Source of the DNA: Thinopyrum elongatum
Taxonomy: Eukaryota > Streptophyta > Magnoliopsida > Poales > Poaceae
Reading direction: 5' to 3'
Assembly (NCBI GenBank): GCA_011799875.1
Contig: CM022303.1
Location: 428,529,108 to 428,593,107 of the forward strand
Length of the DNA stretch: 64,000 nucleotides
Position numbers and translations under genes: made by a program. Below the pieces are notes generated by a model. That model made no database searches, was not told the origin of the DNA, and was given only the letters and a program-made list of their open reading frames with translations. Below are positions 30,491 to 42,700 of this stretch, one piece after another (positions within the stretch are counted from its first letter, which is position 1; the number at the start of each line of letters is the position of its first letter).

Positions 30491-32673
30491 CTAGTTCTTC
30501 TTCTTCGGGATCCACATCAATTTGATGGGAATCCTTGGAGTTGTAGTCGTACTTGATGAAGTAGAACTTGATGTAGTCTTGGGAACCCACTTGACCAAGG
30601 CCTTGGGAGCTTCTTCAAATGCATCAATCTCCTCTTGAAGCTTGTCCTTGCCTTTTTGCTTGTGGTCTTGTGGTGGAAGATCATCATGAGCTTGTGTCCC
30701 CTCGAAGAAAGTAGGATCATACTTCTCTTGTTGAGGAACAAACTTAGTCTTGGGGTATTGATCTTCTTCCCACTCAACTCCATTGGCATTGAACTTCCGT
30801 TCAAAACCAACACCTTGATTCTTCCGGTGCCTTCCTTGCTTGCGTACAATTTCCTCAAATTGCTTACTCCCGGCAAGGCTTTTGTAAACACCTTTCTCTA
30901 TAATTCCTTCAATAAGCTGTTTTCTTGCTTAAGTGTAACTTGGCTAAGAGAATCATTAGTGGAATCAAGAGAACTACTAGAAGCAACAACATTGGATTTA
31001 ACATGATTATTGTTACTACTAGAAGAAGAATCTTTCTTACTCTTGTTGCTAGATTTTACTTGTGGCATATAAGTAGACAAGAGTAAATGCTTGGCAATGT
31101 AAGAAGAACTTTTCTTACGAAGATCATCATTGATTTCTTTTAAGAACCCATGCTCTTGCTCTAGATTGAGCTTTTCAAAGCGTAGCTTCTCATGAGTCTT
31201 TAAAAGCCCTTGATGATCTTCTAAGGTAGTTTCATGAGCTAACTTAAGAGTGTTTAGTTCTTTAGTTAGACGCTCAATCTCCTTCTTATCATCATCATTC
31301 ATTTTATCTTGATTAGCATGATTAACAGCAAGTTCATCATAGTTTTCATCACTAGTATTGTCAACAAGTAAATCATCATCGCCTAGCAAATCATCTTCAT
31401 CACTATTGAAATCAACATACTCGGGGTGTGATACCTTTGGGCCTTTAGCCATGAAGCATCTTCCAATTCCTTCATTTGGTGAGTCAAATATGTCGTAGGA
31501 GTTGGTTGACACAAGTGCTAGACCGGCAACACCTTCATCTTGAGTATATTCGGAGTCGGAGTGATAACTTCTCTCAGAGTGATGGTCAGATTCGGAGCCG
31601 GATACCCATTCACCAACGTGAGCTTGATGTCTTCGTTTTGTGTAGCTCCTTGATGATTTTTCCTTCTTTTCCGAATCCTTGCTTCTGCGAGAGGTTCTTC
31701 GTTCATAACGATCATTTCTACTCCTTCTCTCTCTTGGTGGTGATTCTTCTCTTCTACTTCTTCTTTTAGGTGAGTCTTCTCTTCTTTTGTAGGGAGCCGT
31801 ACACTCATTGGAGTAGTGTCCGGGTCTTCCACAATTGTAGCAATTACGCTCACGACTCGAAGATCTTTTGTCATTGTAGGACCTTGACTTGGAACTTCTT
31901 TCCTTGCTTCTACTCTTGTAGAACTTGTTGAAGTTCTTCACCATTAGGCTCAATTCTTCATTGAAGGCTTGTTTCTCGCTTGATGATGTAGGAGCATCAC
32001 ATGAGGCTTTGTAAGCACCACTAGACTTGTTGTGAAGCTCTTCTTTATCCTTGAGAGACATCTCATGAGCAACGATTCTTCCAATGACTTCCGTTGGCTT
32101 GAGATATTTGTAATTGGGCATCATTTGGATCAATGTGCACACGGTGTCATATTTTCCATCCAGGGCTCTTAGGATCTTCTTGATGTTGAATCTATCGGTC
32201 ATCTCTTCACTTCCTAAGCCGGCAATCTCATTTGTGATGAGAGCAAGCCTAGAGTACATTTCAGCGACACCTTCACCATCCTTCATTTTGAACTTGTCAA
32301 GTTGACTTTGAAGCACATCCAATTTGGATTCCTTGACGGAGTCGGTACCTTCGTGCATATCAATCAAAGTATCCCAAATTTCCTTTGCATTCTCAAGACG
32401 GCTGATTTTGTTGAATTCTTCGGGGCACAATCCGTTGAAGAGGATATCGCAAGCTTGAGCATTGTATTGCAACATCTTCAACTCTTCCGCGGTAGCTTCA
32501 CGGTTTGGTTATCTCCCATCAAAGAATTCACCTTGCAAACCAATACACACAATAGCCCAAACGGCGGGGTTATGTCCAAGAATATGCATTTTCATCTTAT
32601 GCTTCCAACTAGCAAAATTTGTACCATCAAAGTAAGGACCTCTACGGTGGTAATTTCCCTCGCTAGGTGCCAT
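30491..32673 (-). pseudogene. Copia-type gag (UBN2 class) of element C, broken
   Basis: ATG at 32673 gives MAPSEGNYHRRGPYFDGTNF, the usual start of copia gag polyproteins, with the 'F.G.NF..W' capsid motif. The capsid-like UBN2 domain follows (ISRLENAKEIWDTLIDMHEG ... MLPNYKY-type ending). Next comes a basic RS-rich stretch, then a CCHC zinc knuckle CYNCGRPGHYSNEC that binds RNA, and an acidic, coiled-coil-rich C-terminus. Breaks: an in-frame TAA just before 32500 (at the GAA position seen in relatives) and a one-base frameshift near 30903, after which the reading continues in another frame to a stop at 30491. No protease follows. Gag forms the virus-like particle in the cytoplasm. Confidence 0.8.
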
Positions 32674-32743
32674 ACTCTCCTAGGTTGTGAAACCAAGGCT
32701 CTGATCACCAAAAGCTATGGAATCACGGCAAATGATGACCAAA

Positions 32744-32757
32744 GCTCTGATACCACT
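32744..32757 (-). other. Primer binding site of element C (initiator tRNA-Met)
   Basis: The minus strand reads TGGTATCAGAGC two bases after the 5' LTR end at 32758; this complements the 3' end of initiator tRNA-Met. It fixes the orientation of C. Confidence 0.85.
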
Positions 32758-34413
32758 TGTAGGATCGAAAGTATGTCTAGAGGGGGGTGATTAGACTACT
32801 TGACCAAATAAAAACCTAGCATTTTCCCAATTTTAAGTCTTGGCAGATTTTAGCAACTTGGCACAAGTCAAGCAATCAACCTACACATGCAAGTCTAAGA
32901 GTATAGCAGCGGAATGTAAAACATTTGCATATGAAGGTAAAGGGAGGAGTTTGGAGGGAGCAAACGCAATGTAGACACGGAGATTTTTGGCGTGGTTCCG
33001 ATAGGTGGTGCTATCGTACATCCACGTTGATGGAGACTTCAACCCACGAAGGGTAATGGCTACGTGAGTCCACGGAGGGCGCCACCCACGAAGGGTCCAC
33101 GAAGAAGCAACCTTGTCTATCCCACCATGGCCATCGCCCATGAAGGACTTGCCTCACTCGGGTAGATCTTCACGAAGTAGGCGATCTCCTTGCCCTTACA
33201 AACTCCTTGGTTTAACTCCAAAATCTTGACGGAGGCTCCCAAGTGATACCTCACCAATCTAGGAGACACCACTCTCCAAAAGGTAATAGACGATGTGTTG
33301 ATGATGAACTCCTTGCTCTTGTGCTTCAAAAGATAGTCTCCCCAACACTCAACTCTCTCTCACAGATTTGGATATGGTGGAAAGATGATTTGAGTGGAAA
33401 GCAACTTGGGGAAGGCTAGAGATCAAGATTCATATGATAGGATTGGAATATCTTGGTCTCAACACATGAGTAGGTGGTTCTCTCTCAGAAAATGAATGCT
33501 GGAAGTGTAGGCACTTCTGATGGCTCTCTCCATGAATGGAGGAAGGGTGGAGGGGTATATATAGCCTCCACACAAAATCTAACCGTTACACACAATTTAC
33601 CAAACTCGGTGTGACCGAATCATAAAACTCGGTCAGACCGATTTAGTTCAAAATGTGAACGTTAGGGTTTTCGGTGGGACCGACATGTCAACTCGGTGTG
33701 ACTGATTTCATTAGGGTTAGGGCATAACGTAATCTCGGTGTGACCGATTACATAAACTCGGTAGGACCATTTTCTGTAATAGGCAAACAGAGAGTTGGTC
33801 AGGCAAACTTGGTGGGACCGATTCGCTCATTTCGATGAGACCGAAACGTTACAAAAAGGAAACAGAGAGTTTACATTGCGAACTCGGTGGGACCGATTGC
33901 TCATCTCGGTTGGACCGAAATGTTACGAAGGGAAACAGAGAGTTTGCAATCCCATCTCGGTGAGACCGAGATCCCTATCGGTGAGACCGAACTGACTAGG
34001 GTTTCTGGCAGTGGCTATGTCAAATGAACTCGGTGGCGCCGGATAGATCAAATCGGTGGGGCCGAGTTTGACTTTTGGTTTGGGACATATGTGGATATGA
34101 GAAAGTGGTTGAGGGCTTTGGAGCATATCTCTAAGCATTTTGAGCAAGCAAGCCATTAAGCAACACCTCATCCCCTTTTAATAGTATTGGCTTTCCTATG
34201 GACTCAATGTGATCTTGGATCACTAAAATGAAAAGAGTAGAGTCTTGAGCTTGAGCCAATATGTGCCCTTAGCATTTTGAGGGGTCCACATTCCTAATCC
34301 ATGCCAGGCCAATCATTGAACTTTCTGAAATGATCATCTTGAAAGAATATTAGTTCAATTAGCTATATGTTGTTAGGAATTACCAAAACCACCCAGGGAT
34401 AGTTGCACTTTCA
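32758..34413 (-). repeat. 5' LTR of element C
   Basis: 1656 bp, nearly identical to 21539-23173. It carries about 13 TCGGTnnnACCGA copies (33606-34066) and one extra ~23-bp stretch (GGGACCGATTGCTCATCTCGG near 33890) missing from the other LTR. Its end CACTTTCA abuts the GCCGA duplication. Confidence 0.85.
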
Positions 34414-35483
34414 GCCGACCATCCGAGGCGGTTCTGGTATCCACCCTGCACACAACGACCCGGAGTGCACAGGGCGATGGCCCAAGACCCCTGAGCGCTC
34501 GGCGGGGACCTCTCTGCTGAGCTCTAGGTAGGGTTGTGGTGTATCGTTTGGCCGAGGCCGGGCATGACCCAGGAAAGTGTGTCCTGCCGGATTTAAGCGA
34601 GCGTGGTGGGTAAGTTGGTGCACCCCTGCAGGGAAGAAAACTTCTATCGATAGCCGGTCCTACGGTAAAGGACACTCGGAGTTGTATCCCGATCGATACA
34701 ACTAGAATTGGATACTATGGCTCTAGGATTGCTTCTTGCAAGGAGTCGAGATGGGATCTCAGGACGAGGTTGATGACTGTATGGCTCTGGGATTGCTTTC
34801 TCGCAGGGAGTCGAGAAAGGATCTCTAGGTGAGGTTGATATCAGTACTGCTACATTATATTGTATTGTTCTACTCTCTTCTATTGCAGCAAGACCGTTGA
34901 AGATGCTAGTCTTCGATAGGACTAGGCTTTCCTCTCTATTCTGGCATTTCTGCAGCCAAGTCCACATATACAGCCTTCCTTTGATAATGTTGCATATGTA
35001 GTGTAGATCCTTGCTTGCTGAGTACTTTGGAGTACTCACGGTTGCCTTGCTTTCTTTTTCTCCCCATATCAGTTTGTCGTGACCTGATGACGGAGCCTCT
35101 GAGACAGCTGCCCCTGTCGACGACTACTGCTACTTTTCCGAGGGTGGTTACTTCAACGAGCTTGCTGACGACTAGGAGTAGGTTCGGAGGGTCCCAGGCA
35201 GGAGGCCTGCGCCTTTCGATCGTAGCTTTTGTTTTGTCCTGCCTTTCTAAAGGCATTTCTGTTTCTGTTTCATATCTGTACTCAGATACCTGATGCTTCC
35301 GCTGACGCTTGTATGCCATCGAGTTATGTATTCGAGCCCTCGAGGCCCTAGCTTGTAATATAAAGCTTGTATGACTTTATTTATGTTTTAGAGTTGTGTT
35401 GTGATATCTTCCCGTGAGTCCTTAGGCTTGATCGTGTGCATTTGCGTGTATGATTAGTGCACGATTGAGTCGGGGGCGTCACA
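34414..35483 (+). repeat. 5' LTR of A, second part
   Basis: This continues the LTR after the target duplication of C and ends GGGGGCGTCACA at 35483. It includes two diverged copies of TATGGCTCT(A/G)GGATTGC...CAGGGAGTCGAGA (34718 and 34780) and AATATAAAGCTTGTATGACTTTATTTATG near 35358, a likely polyadenylation region. Confidence 0.65.
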
Positions 35484-35486
35484 AGT

Positions 35487-35498
35487 TGGTATCAGAGC
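35487..35498 (+). other. Primer binding site of element A (initiator tRNA-Met)
   Basis: TGGTATCAGAGC follows the LTR end ...GTCACA by three bases. It sets the plus orientation of A and the LTR limit. Confidence 0.8.
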
Positions 35499-38400
35499 CG
35501 ACTGCCTGTAGGATCCCCCCTTTCCAACTCCTTGGCCGAAGTTGTGTCTAGTGGTCCAAAACTATTTTACTAACTTGGCTGTGTGGCTTACGGGCCCACG
35601 TCGCCATTGGGTGATATTAGGATCTTTTATTCCTCGTCTATACTCTGGGATTCTGAACTCTCTTCTATTCGGGTTAAATGATTTTGCTAAATCTAACTCT
35701 AGGTTCTCGTAAATACTTTCTCCCGGAGAGCCCCTCACTGCAGATGATCGTCTGCTTCTCCAGAAGGTTCCGAAGATACCCTTCGATGTTTTCCCGAGAC
35801 CTTTGTGCTCATCGCTCTTGAAATTCCTTACCACCGATAAATCCTTATGTATAACTACATACACTTGCCACTCTTATATTCAAACCCATTGATCTTGTTA
35901 TTACAGGATGCCCCGAACTGCTCTTCGTTGTTTCGACAATCCTTTGAGCTTACTGCTTGCAGTTCTTGCCTCATGAATACCCCCCCCCCTACGGATAATT
36001 CCTCACTCTTACTGAGTATCCGTTCTTTCCCCCTTTGTTGATATGATTCACAAGATACGTTGAAATACTATTTGATCTTCCAAAAAAAATCATTAGCAGC
36101 TTATTGCTCTGCAAATACTTGTCTGATTGCATTATGGATGTTTCCCAAATGTATGGCAATATTCATTAGTATCCTTTGACACCGTCATTTTGATCTTATT
36201 GATCCAATTTGAGTGCGAATACTCGCAATCATCAGTCGAACCCTAAAATTTGACCTTCCTGCTCAGACGTCATTCTGGACATGAGTTGTATCTCGGTCAA
36301 TCATGTTGCAATTGATTGTCCACCTAGTTCCTTTCAACTTGAACGCCGAATTATTCAGCTGTTTCTATAATCTGACGCCTTTGCATTCTTTCCTTCTTTT
36401 GATTGAGTACTGATACTCGCATCAGATCCATTGAGGACCGCAGACTCCTTTGTTGGATTATTATCCGACAGTGTCCTTCATATTCAAAATTTTGTGCACT
36501 CTTCCCCTGATACATATTGCTTTTAGTAAATTGTATTCTCTGCTTTCTCGACCTTGCTCTGCTGGCGAGCTTGTGTTATGTACTCCGGAAGTTGTGGTTT
36601 ATGTTCCTAAGATGCCCCCAATGGGTTGATCCTATGCTTCCTAATCCGTGTGAACCCAAAAGTTATGCGAGTCATACTCTTCTGGTGCTTCACCAGCTAA
36701 ATTTTCAGCACTACAATTTCTTCGAAAGCGAGGAGTGAATGAAAGGTTATGCATTGAAGAAGTGGGAGTCGACCTTGAACCTTTGTGTTCATGCCCATGG
36801 ACCCGATGTGGAGCTCATCATGGAAGTTTCTTGCAAAATATTTAATCATTTGACTAAATCTTCCGGTGTCATTATGTTGGATTCCTGGCAGCTATGGTTC
36901 CGACCATGCTAACTTTATCTAATATATTTCCGAAGTGAAACCATTCCAGTGCCTCGTCTATTTTTGAAAAGATTAAAGTATCTGCTATCTCAAGTCAACG
37001 ATACAGTTCAATTTCTATTCTGATCTACCTTCGAGTATTACCCTCTGGTATCTCGATAATATCACGGAACTGCAATACTTCTTATGATTCTTCGTCAAGT
37101 ATTGCTTCTCACTGATTCAGTTTTCCCCAGGTTCTGGTTGTTTGTCAACTGAGAACAACGACAAGTGAATCGAATCCACCCTGTGATCCAATACTCCTAG
37201 TAATGTACTGCTGGGAAATTTAACTTTCCACTCATGTCATTCTTAGCCTAACCGGTTACACCATTATCTTAACTGTGCTACCTAGTACTGCTTCTCGGAG
37301 CACAATTTCGATGAGGAGTTAATCTTCCATCGATCTTCATCGTCATATCTTTTTGCTTTGAACAGCAAGCTTGATTCCGAGTTTGTGTCGTACCCGTGGT
37401 TTTGATAACCTTTTGCTTCATCATACTTTGGCTTGATGTCATCGCCGATCGATTGCATCTTCATGAAATCTCTCGACAAGTGTATCGTGCTCATCAACAA
37501 CATTTTGAGCTCTTCCAACATATCTATTGAATTCATGATGAGAAATATCATCCTTGCCCCTCGATGATTTGTGTTAGTCATCGACAACATTATTGCCTCC
37601 CTCCAACACAAACTTGTTCCTGTTTTGTGTTGTACCTTGAGTTCCTTGCTATCCGACTTATTACCATCCTTTATGTTAAGGATGTTGTGGGAATTGCTTC
37701 ACCTCTTGAAAATTCTTGGTATAGTGATACTTCTCCCCATCACCATCATTTCTTGGTTCCCGTGTTGTTTCTAACCGGAATACCGACACTCGAACTATAA
37801 TGAGTGAATTCAACATTTCTAGCAAGCCTACTACTTTGAAGTGAATGATCGATAATTTCATTCTAAGTCTTTTTGGTTATCGAATCACCATTCTAACATT
37901 GATCGTGCTACTTGGTCCATGATTTCAGGTGCATTTTCGTTCAATGTTTAATTGTGGGTGTTCTCCTCGAACACACCCCATTATATACTCTGGTGTGTCC
38001 AATGCTATCACCTTGTTCACTTAATTGAGAAAATCCCTGCTTTTGGATATCTCATTGAATTGTTGCTGAGCTCGTCGGCCACATCCTCATCTCCTCCTTG
38101 CTGAAAAATCGTATGGTTTATCCTATAAAGTTGTTCCCAATGGATCCTTTGTGTATCCATAGTCTGACCTTTGTTTGAAGACCATGTCGATGCTATTCCG
38201 AAGCATGATCGTGGTATTCTGAGTATCAACAAGAACATTGGAAGCACTTTGCCATATGTTTTTGATCTGTTATCCAAACACCATTGTATGGGTAATATCA
38301 TGATTCTTTCCTCGTCCTTTTATCTAAATGCTCTTGAACTTGCTGTTCCCTCATGTATATCATGCTCCGCTATTCCTTGGGAAGGATATACTCCCAATCC

Positions 38401-39316
38401 TAGTGTGTAAACACATTTTCCTTTCCATTGTCCTGTTTAATCTGATAATTGCATTTTCCTTTCCATTGTTTTGTTTAACCTTTCTTGTAACCTGACTTAA
38501 CTGAGCAGCGATAATTCCCTGCTTAGGTAAGCACCTCGTTGAACCACTCTGTGAATAAGACCCTGTTACTATTGTTGATGACATTCTGGTAACCACCGAT
38601 GGACGAGAACTTTGCCTACTGGTCCGCCTCATTTCAACGAGCAGGAAAATGGTTCTCTTCGCCCCTCGCCTTGGTACCAACGTTGTTGCCAATATAACTG
38701 GCAGATTATGCTCTGACCTGCCCTGCTATCATGACCGTACGAGCCGTCAATGCTCTTTCTAATTTTAACCCACGTGGTGAGCCCATAACCCACAGTTCCA
38801 CAGGATCGAAACCTGACTCTCCTGTACCCCGGTTTCCAAAGTTATTCCTCGCGCGTGGCCTCGTATGTAATTCACGGGCCACCTTCCTAGTGATCTATTT
38901 TGGCAACAGGCGCAATACTCAATTCTCGTTGCTCTGGACCCCTCTCGCACTTGGTTTCAGGCATCGAACAATTGCCTATTCGTTTGAAACTTCTCATGGT
39001 ACCTACTTACTTTGCTCTCGGTATCTTCTTAAGTTCCAATTCGAGAGATGCTTATGCTTCGTCCCTTGAGTTAACCGTCCTTATAGAGTTTTCCCTTTTT
39101 ATCCTTTCGTAAGTACAGTGAAGATCCTGATGGAAGGACGACAGCTTCATCATGATGACCTGAAGCAGAGAAATGAAGACATCAACATAGTGGATCTACC
39201 TCAACGACAAGAGCAACCAAGACCGAGAAGAATCGTTAGAATTTCGTGACAAATTCTTTTCCCCTTGCTCTACCTCTTAATTCTCGGGACGAGAATTCTT
39301 GTTAGTGGAGGAGACT
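35499..39316 (+). other. Non-coding internal region of element A
   Basis: There is no frame above about 110 codons and none resembles gag or pol. A short block at 36741-36835 (AAGGTTATGCATTGAAGAAG ... GTCGACCTTGAACCTTTGTG) closely resembles 14318-14410 in element D, so the two elements share part of their non-coding backbone. The end (39240-39316) reads TTCTCGGGACGAGAATTC then GTGGAGGAGAC, the polypurine tract. Confidence 0.6.
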
Positions 39317-39797
39317 TGTAACACCCCCAGTGGTAAGCTACAGTGATCACCCTTTTGATTATGCCAGGTCATCATGATCAACAGTGCTTAATCATCATTA
39401 GTAACATATCTCCTTCCATAATTCAAATTCAAATGAAAATTAAAGTGGAGAATAAAAGTTGTTCAAATCAGAAACTAAAATGTTCATTAAATAGCAAATA
39501 ATTTGGAGGCAATGATAAAATTGTAACCAACCTTATTGAAATTGGATAAGTGACTTGAACATCCTCTAACAGTGGCTGAAAACAATATTTAATAGCCTTT
39601 TATTTAATCTAAATCAAATATGAAATGATGTTTTGCCCAAACTAGTTTTTGGTGGTAGGGTGCAATGTAATGTGATTTATGGACTAGGTCACACTTTTTA
39701 CAAAATTCATTTAGGGCCCAACCAATTAGCAAAGCAGAAAAGAAAAGAAAGAGAAAAAGAGAAAAGCTACTATGCACTTGAGCCCACCAGCTACAGT
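39317..39797 (+). repeat. Truncated 3' LTR of element A
   Basis: It matches 18665-19149 with few changes (TGTAACACCCCCAGTGGTAAGC ... GAGCCCACCAGCTACAG). At 39797 similarity to the LTR stops abruptly and gag sequence of B begins. Confidence 0.75.
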
Positions 39798-42700
39798 TGA
39801 GGAGTACTATAAAGAGATGGAGGTGCTGCTGATTTGGACAAGAACCCGTGAAAGTGATGAGGCGAAGATGGCAAGATTTTTACATGGGCTGAATGATGAA
39901 ATATCAGATTTTGTGGAGATGTTTCCTTATGATACATTACAAGATGTGGTACATCAAGCTATATGTGTTGAGAAGAAGAATATGTGTAATGGTCGTACTC
40001 GTGCTTTCCAAGGCCGCACCACCACATGCTCCTGGCAGTGAACACAACAGCCATATGGTTCTCAGTTTGAGGGTGCACCACCTAGGCACCCACATGCCTC
40101 GACGGCTTCCTCACCTGCTATTCGCAATCAAGATAAGAGGTCATCATTTGCAGTAGGAGTATTCTCCGCTCCACCTCTAGAAAAGAGTTCCACACGCAGC
40201 AGCGACATTCAATGCCACAAGTGCAAAGGAAGAAGTCACATTTCTTCGGAATGTCCAAGCAAAAGAACTATGATCATCAATGAACAAGGTGAATGGGAGT
40301 CTGAAAGAGACCCTGAAGGTGGCAATGATGAAGTGGAAGAGGAGCAAGGTTGGGAAGTAGGAGGCACTATTTTATCTCATGAAGAACTTCATGGTGAAGC
40401 TTTGGTTGTATGTCGTTCACTTAATGCCTAGGTTGTGGAGGAGCAAAAGGGGCAGCGGCATAATCTTTTCCACACCCGTTGCCCTATCAAATCAAAGATA
40501 TGTCGAGTGATTGTTGATAGTGGCAGCTGCAACAATATTGCAAGCACAAAGATGGTCGAGAAGCTTCAATTGCAAACAAAACGTCACCCACATCCATACC
40601 GCATGCAATGGCTTCATGATTGTGGCGCAATTAAGGTGATTAGCAGCATGCGAATACCAATTTCAGTAGGGACATATCAAGATGATGTTGAGTGTGATGT
40701 GGTGCCGATGCACGCTTGTCACTTGCTTCCTGGACGACCGTGGTTGCATGACCGTGATGTGCAAAGCAGCAGGCGTGCGAATCGCTTATGTTTTGTCCAT
40801 AGAGGAGAAAAGTTCACTTGGCTACCCGTGACACCCGAGGAAGTCTATCTTGATGAGATGAAAAGAAAAGGAAAGAAAAAGGGAGAGAGTGATCATACAC
40901 AACGAGTGAGCCACCAACATAGTGAGGGGGTGTTTCCACTGCCAAAAGCTCCACAGCCACATATGACCAAGCCCCGGGAAAAACAGGGATTAGTTATGAT
41001 GGCTAGGAAAAGGGATATGCGGGAATTGAGAGAACCTAATACTCCATTCTTTGTACTCATGTACAAGGAAACTTTATTGGATGCTAACGACTTACCCTCA
41101 ACTCTTCCTAGTGTTGTTTTTGATCTTTTGCAGGAGTATGAGGATGTGTTTCCCAAGGAGGTGCCACCTGGTTTGCCACCGAAGCGGGGCATTGAGCAAC
41201 AAATCGACTTGGTTCCGGGCGCCACACTACCAAACCGACCACCGTATCAAGCAAACCCAGAGGATACAAAGGAATCAGAGGCAAGTAGAAGATCTTCTTA
41301 ACAAAGGATATGTAAGGGAAAGTCTTTCTCCTTGTGCTGTTCCCATTCTTTTAGTTCCAAAGAGAGACGGTACCATGTGCATGTGCACTTATTGTAGATC
41401 CATTAACAGCATAACTGTGAGATATCGGCACCCTATTCCTAGGCTCGATGACATGCTTGATGAACTTTGTGGCTCCACCATATTTTCCAAAATTGATTTG
41501 CGAAGTGGTTACCACAAAATAAGAATGAAAGAGGGTGACGAATGGAAAACTGCATTTAAGACAAAATTTGGCTTGTATGAATGGTTGGTTATGCCTTTTG
41601 GATTAATGAATGCACCTAGTACTTTCATAAGATTGATGAATCATTTGCTTAGATCCTTCATTGGCCAGTTTGTAGTGGTTTACTTTGATGACATATTGAT
41701 TTATAACAAAACTTTGGAGGATAATGTTAGACATATAAAATGTGTGCTTGCTGTCCTATGGGAGGAAAAGTTGTATGCTAACGTGGAAAAGTGCACATTT
41801 TGCACAAACAAGGTTGTGTTTCCTGGCTTTGTTGTTTCAGCAAAAGGTGTGGAGGTCAATGAAGAGAAGATCAAGGCTATTCGTGAGTGGATGCCTCCAC
41901 AAAATGTGAGCCAAGTATGTAGCTTCCTCGGACTTGCAGGTTTCTACCGCCGGTTCGTGAAGGATTTCAGCACCATTGCTGCACAAATGAATGAGTTAAT
42001 GAAGAAAGACACTCCATTCCAATGGGGTGATGCCCAACACAAGTCCTTCCAAGAACTGAAGATGAGATTGACATCAGCCCAATTGCTTTCACTTCCTGAT
42101 TTTACTAAGACATTTGAGATTGAATGTGATGCAAGTGGTGTTGGCATTGGTGGAGTTCTAATGCAAGAAGGTAAACCCATCGCCTATTTTAGTGAGAAGC
42201 TTAATGGTCCAACTCTTAATTATTCCGTCTATGATAAAGAATTGTATGCACTTGTTCGATCTTTGGAAACATGGCAGCATTACTTGTGGACAAAAGAGTT
42301 TGTAATACATTCTGACCATGAATCTTTAAAACATCTAAAGGGCCAACTCAAACTGAACCGTAGACATGCAAAATGGAGTGAGTTCATAGAGTCTTTTCCT
42401 TATATTGTCAAGTACAAGAAAGGGAAGGATAATGTTGTTGCCGACGCTTTGTTTAGGTGTCACATTTTACTTTCCCAACTTGATGTTAAAACCCTTGGTT
42501 TAGAAAGCATCAAAGAATTGTATGCTAACGACTCATACTTTGCTGAACCATTTTCAAAGTGCAACAAGGGAAAGGGATGGGAGAAGTTTCACTTGCATGA
42601 TGGATTTCTATTTCGAGCTAACAAATTGTGCATCCCAGATTGTTTTGTTCGTTTGTTGCTCTTGCAGGAGGCTCACGCTGGTGGCCTCATGGGACATTTT

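Larger units (their letters stand above)
21539..34413 (-). mobile_element. Copia-type LTR retrotransposon C, pol-less, minus strand
   Basis: Two LTRs (21539-23173 and 32758-34413) enclose it, and a perfect 5-bp target duplication GCCGA (21534-21538 and 34414-34418) flanks it. On the minus strand the order is 5' LTR (32758-34413), primer site TGGTATCAGAGC next to it, a copia-type gag (32673-30491), a spacer rich in TCGGTnnnACCGA motifs, a second ORF (28728-23613, interrupted), a purine tract AAAAAGGGGGAGA and the 3' LTR. I see no protease, integrase, reverse transcriptase or RNase H, so the element must have relied on another copia element. The LTRs still match closely, with few substitutions and one unit-length indel, so insertion is fairly recent. 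Confidence 0.85.
18665..39797 (+). mobile_element. LTR retrotransposon A (long-LTR, non-coding), hosting element C
   Basis: The 5' LTR is 18665-21538 plus 34419-35483 (about 3.9 kb, TGTAACGCC...GGCGTCACA), split by C. The primer binding site follows at 35487. The internal region 35484-39316 (3.8 kb) has no credible coding frame. A purine tract GTGGAGGAGAC precedes the 3' LTR start TGTAACACCCCC at 39317. The 3' LTR survives for only 481 bp and then joins element B's gag at 39798, so there has been a deletion. With very long LTRs and no gag/pol it fits the LARD-like non-autonomous class. A third family copy starts at 63103. The left flank CCCGA (18660-18664) would be the target duplication; its partner was lost in the deletion. 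Confidence 0.7.
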
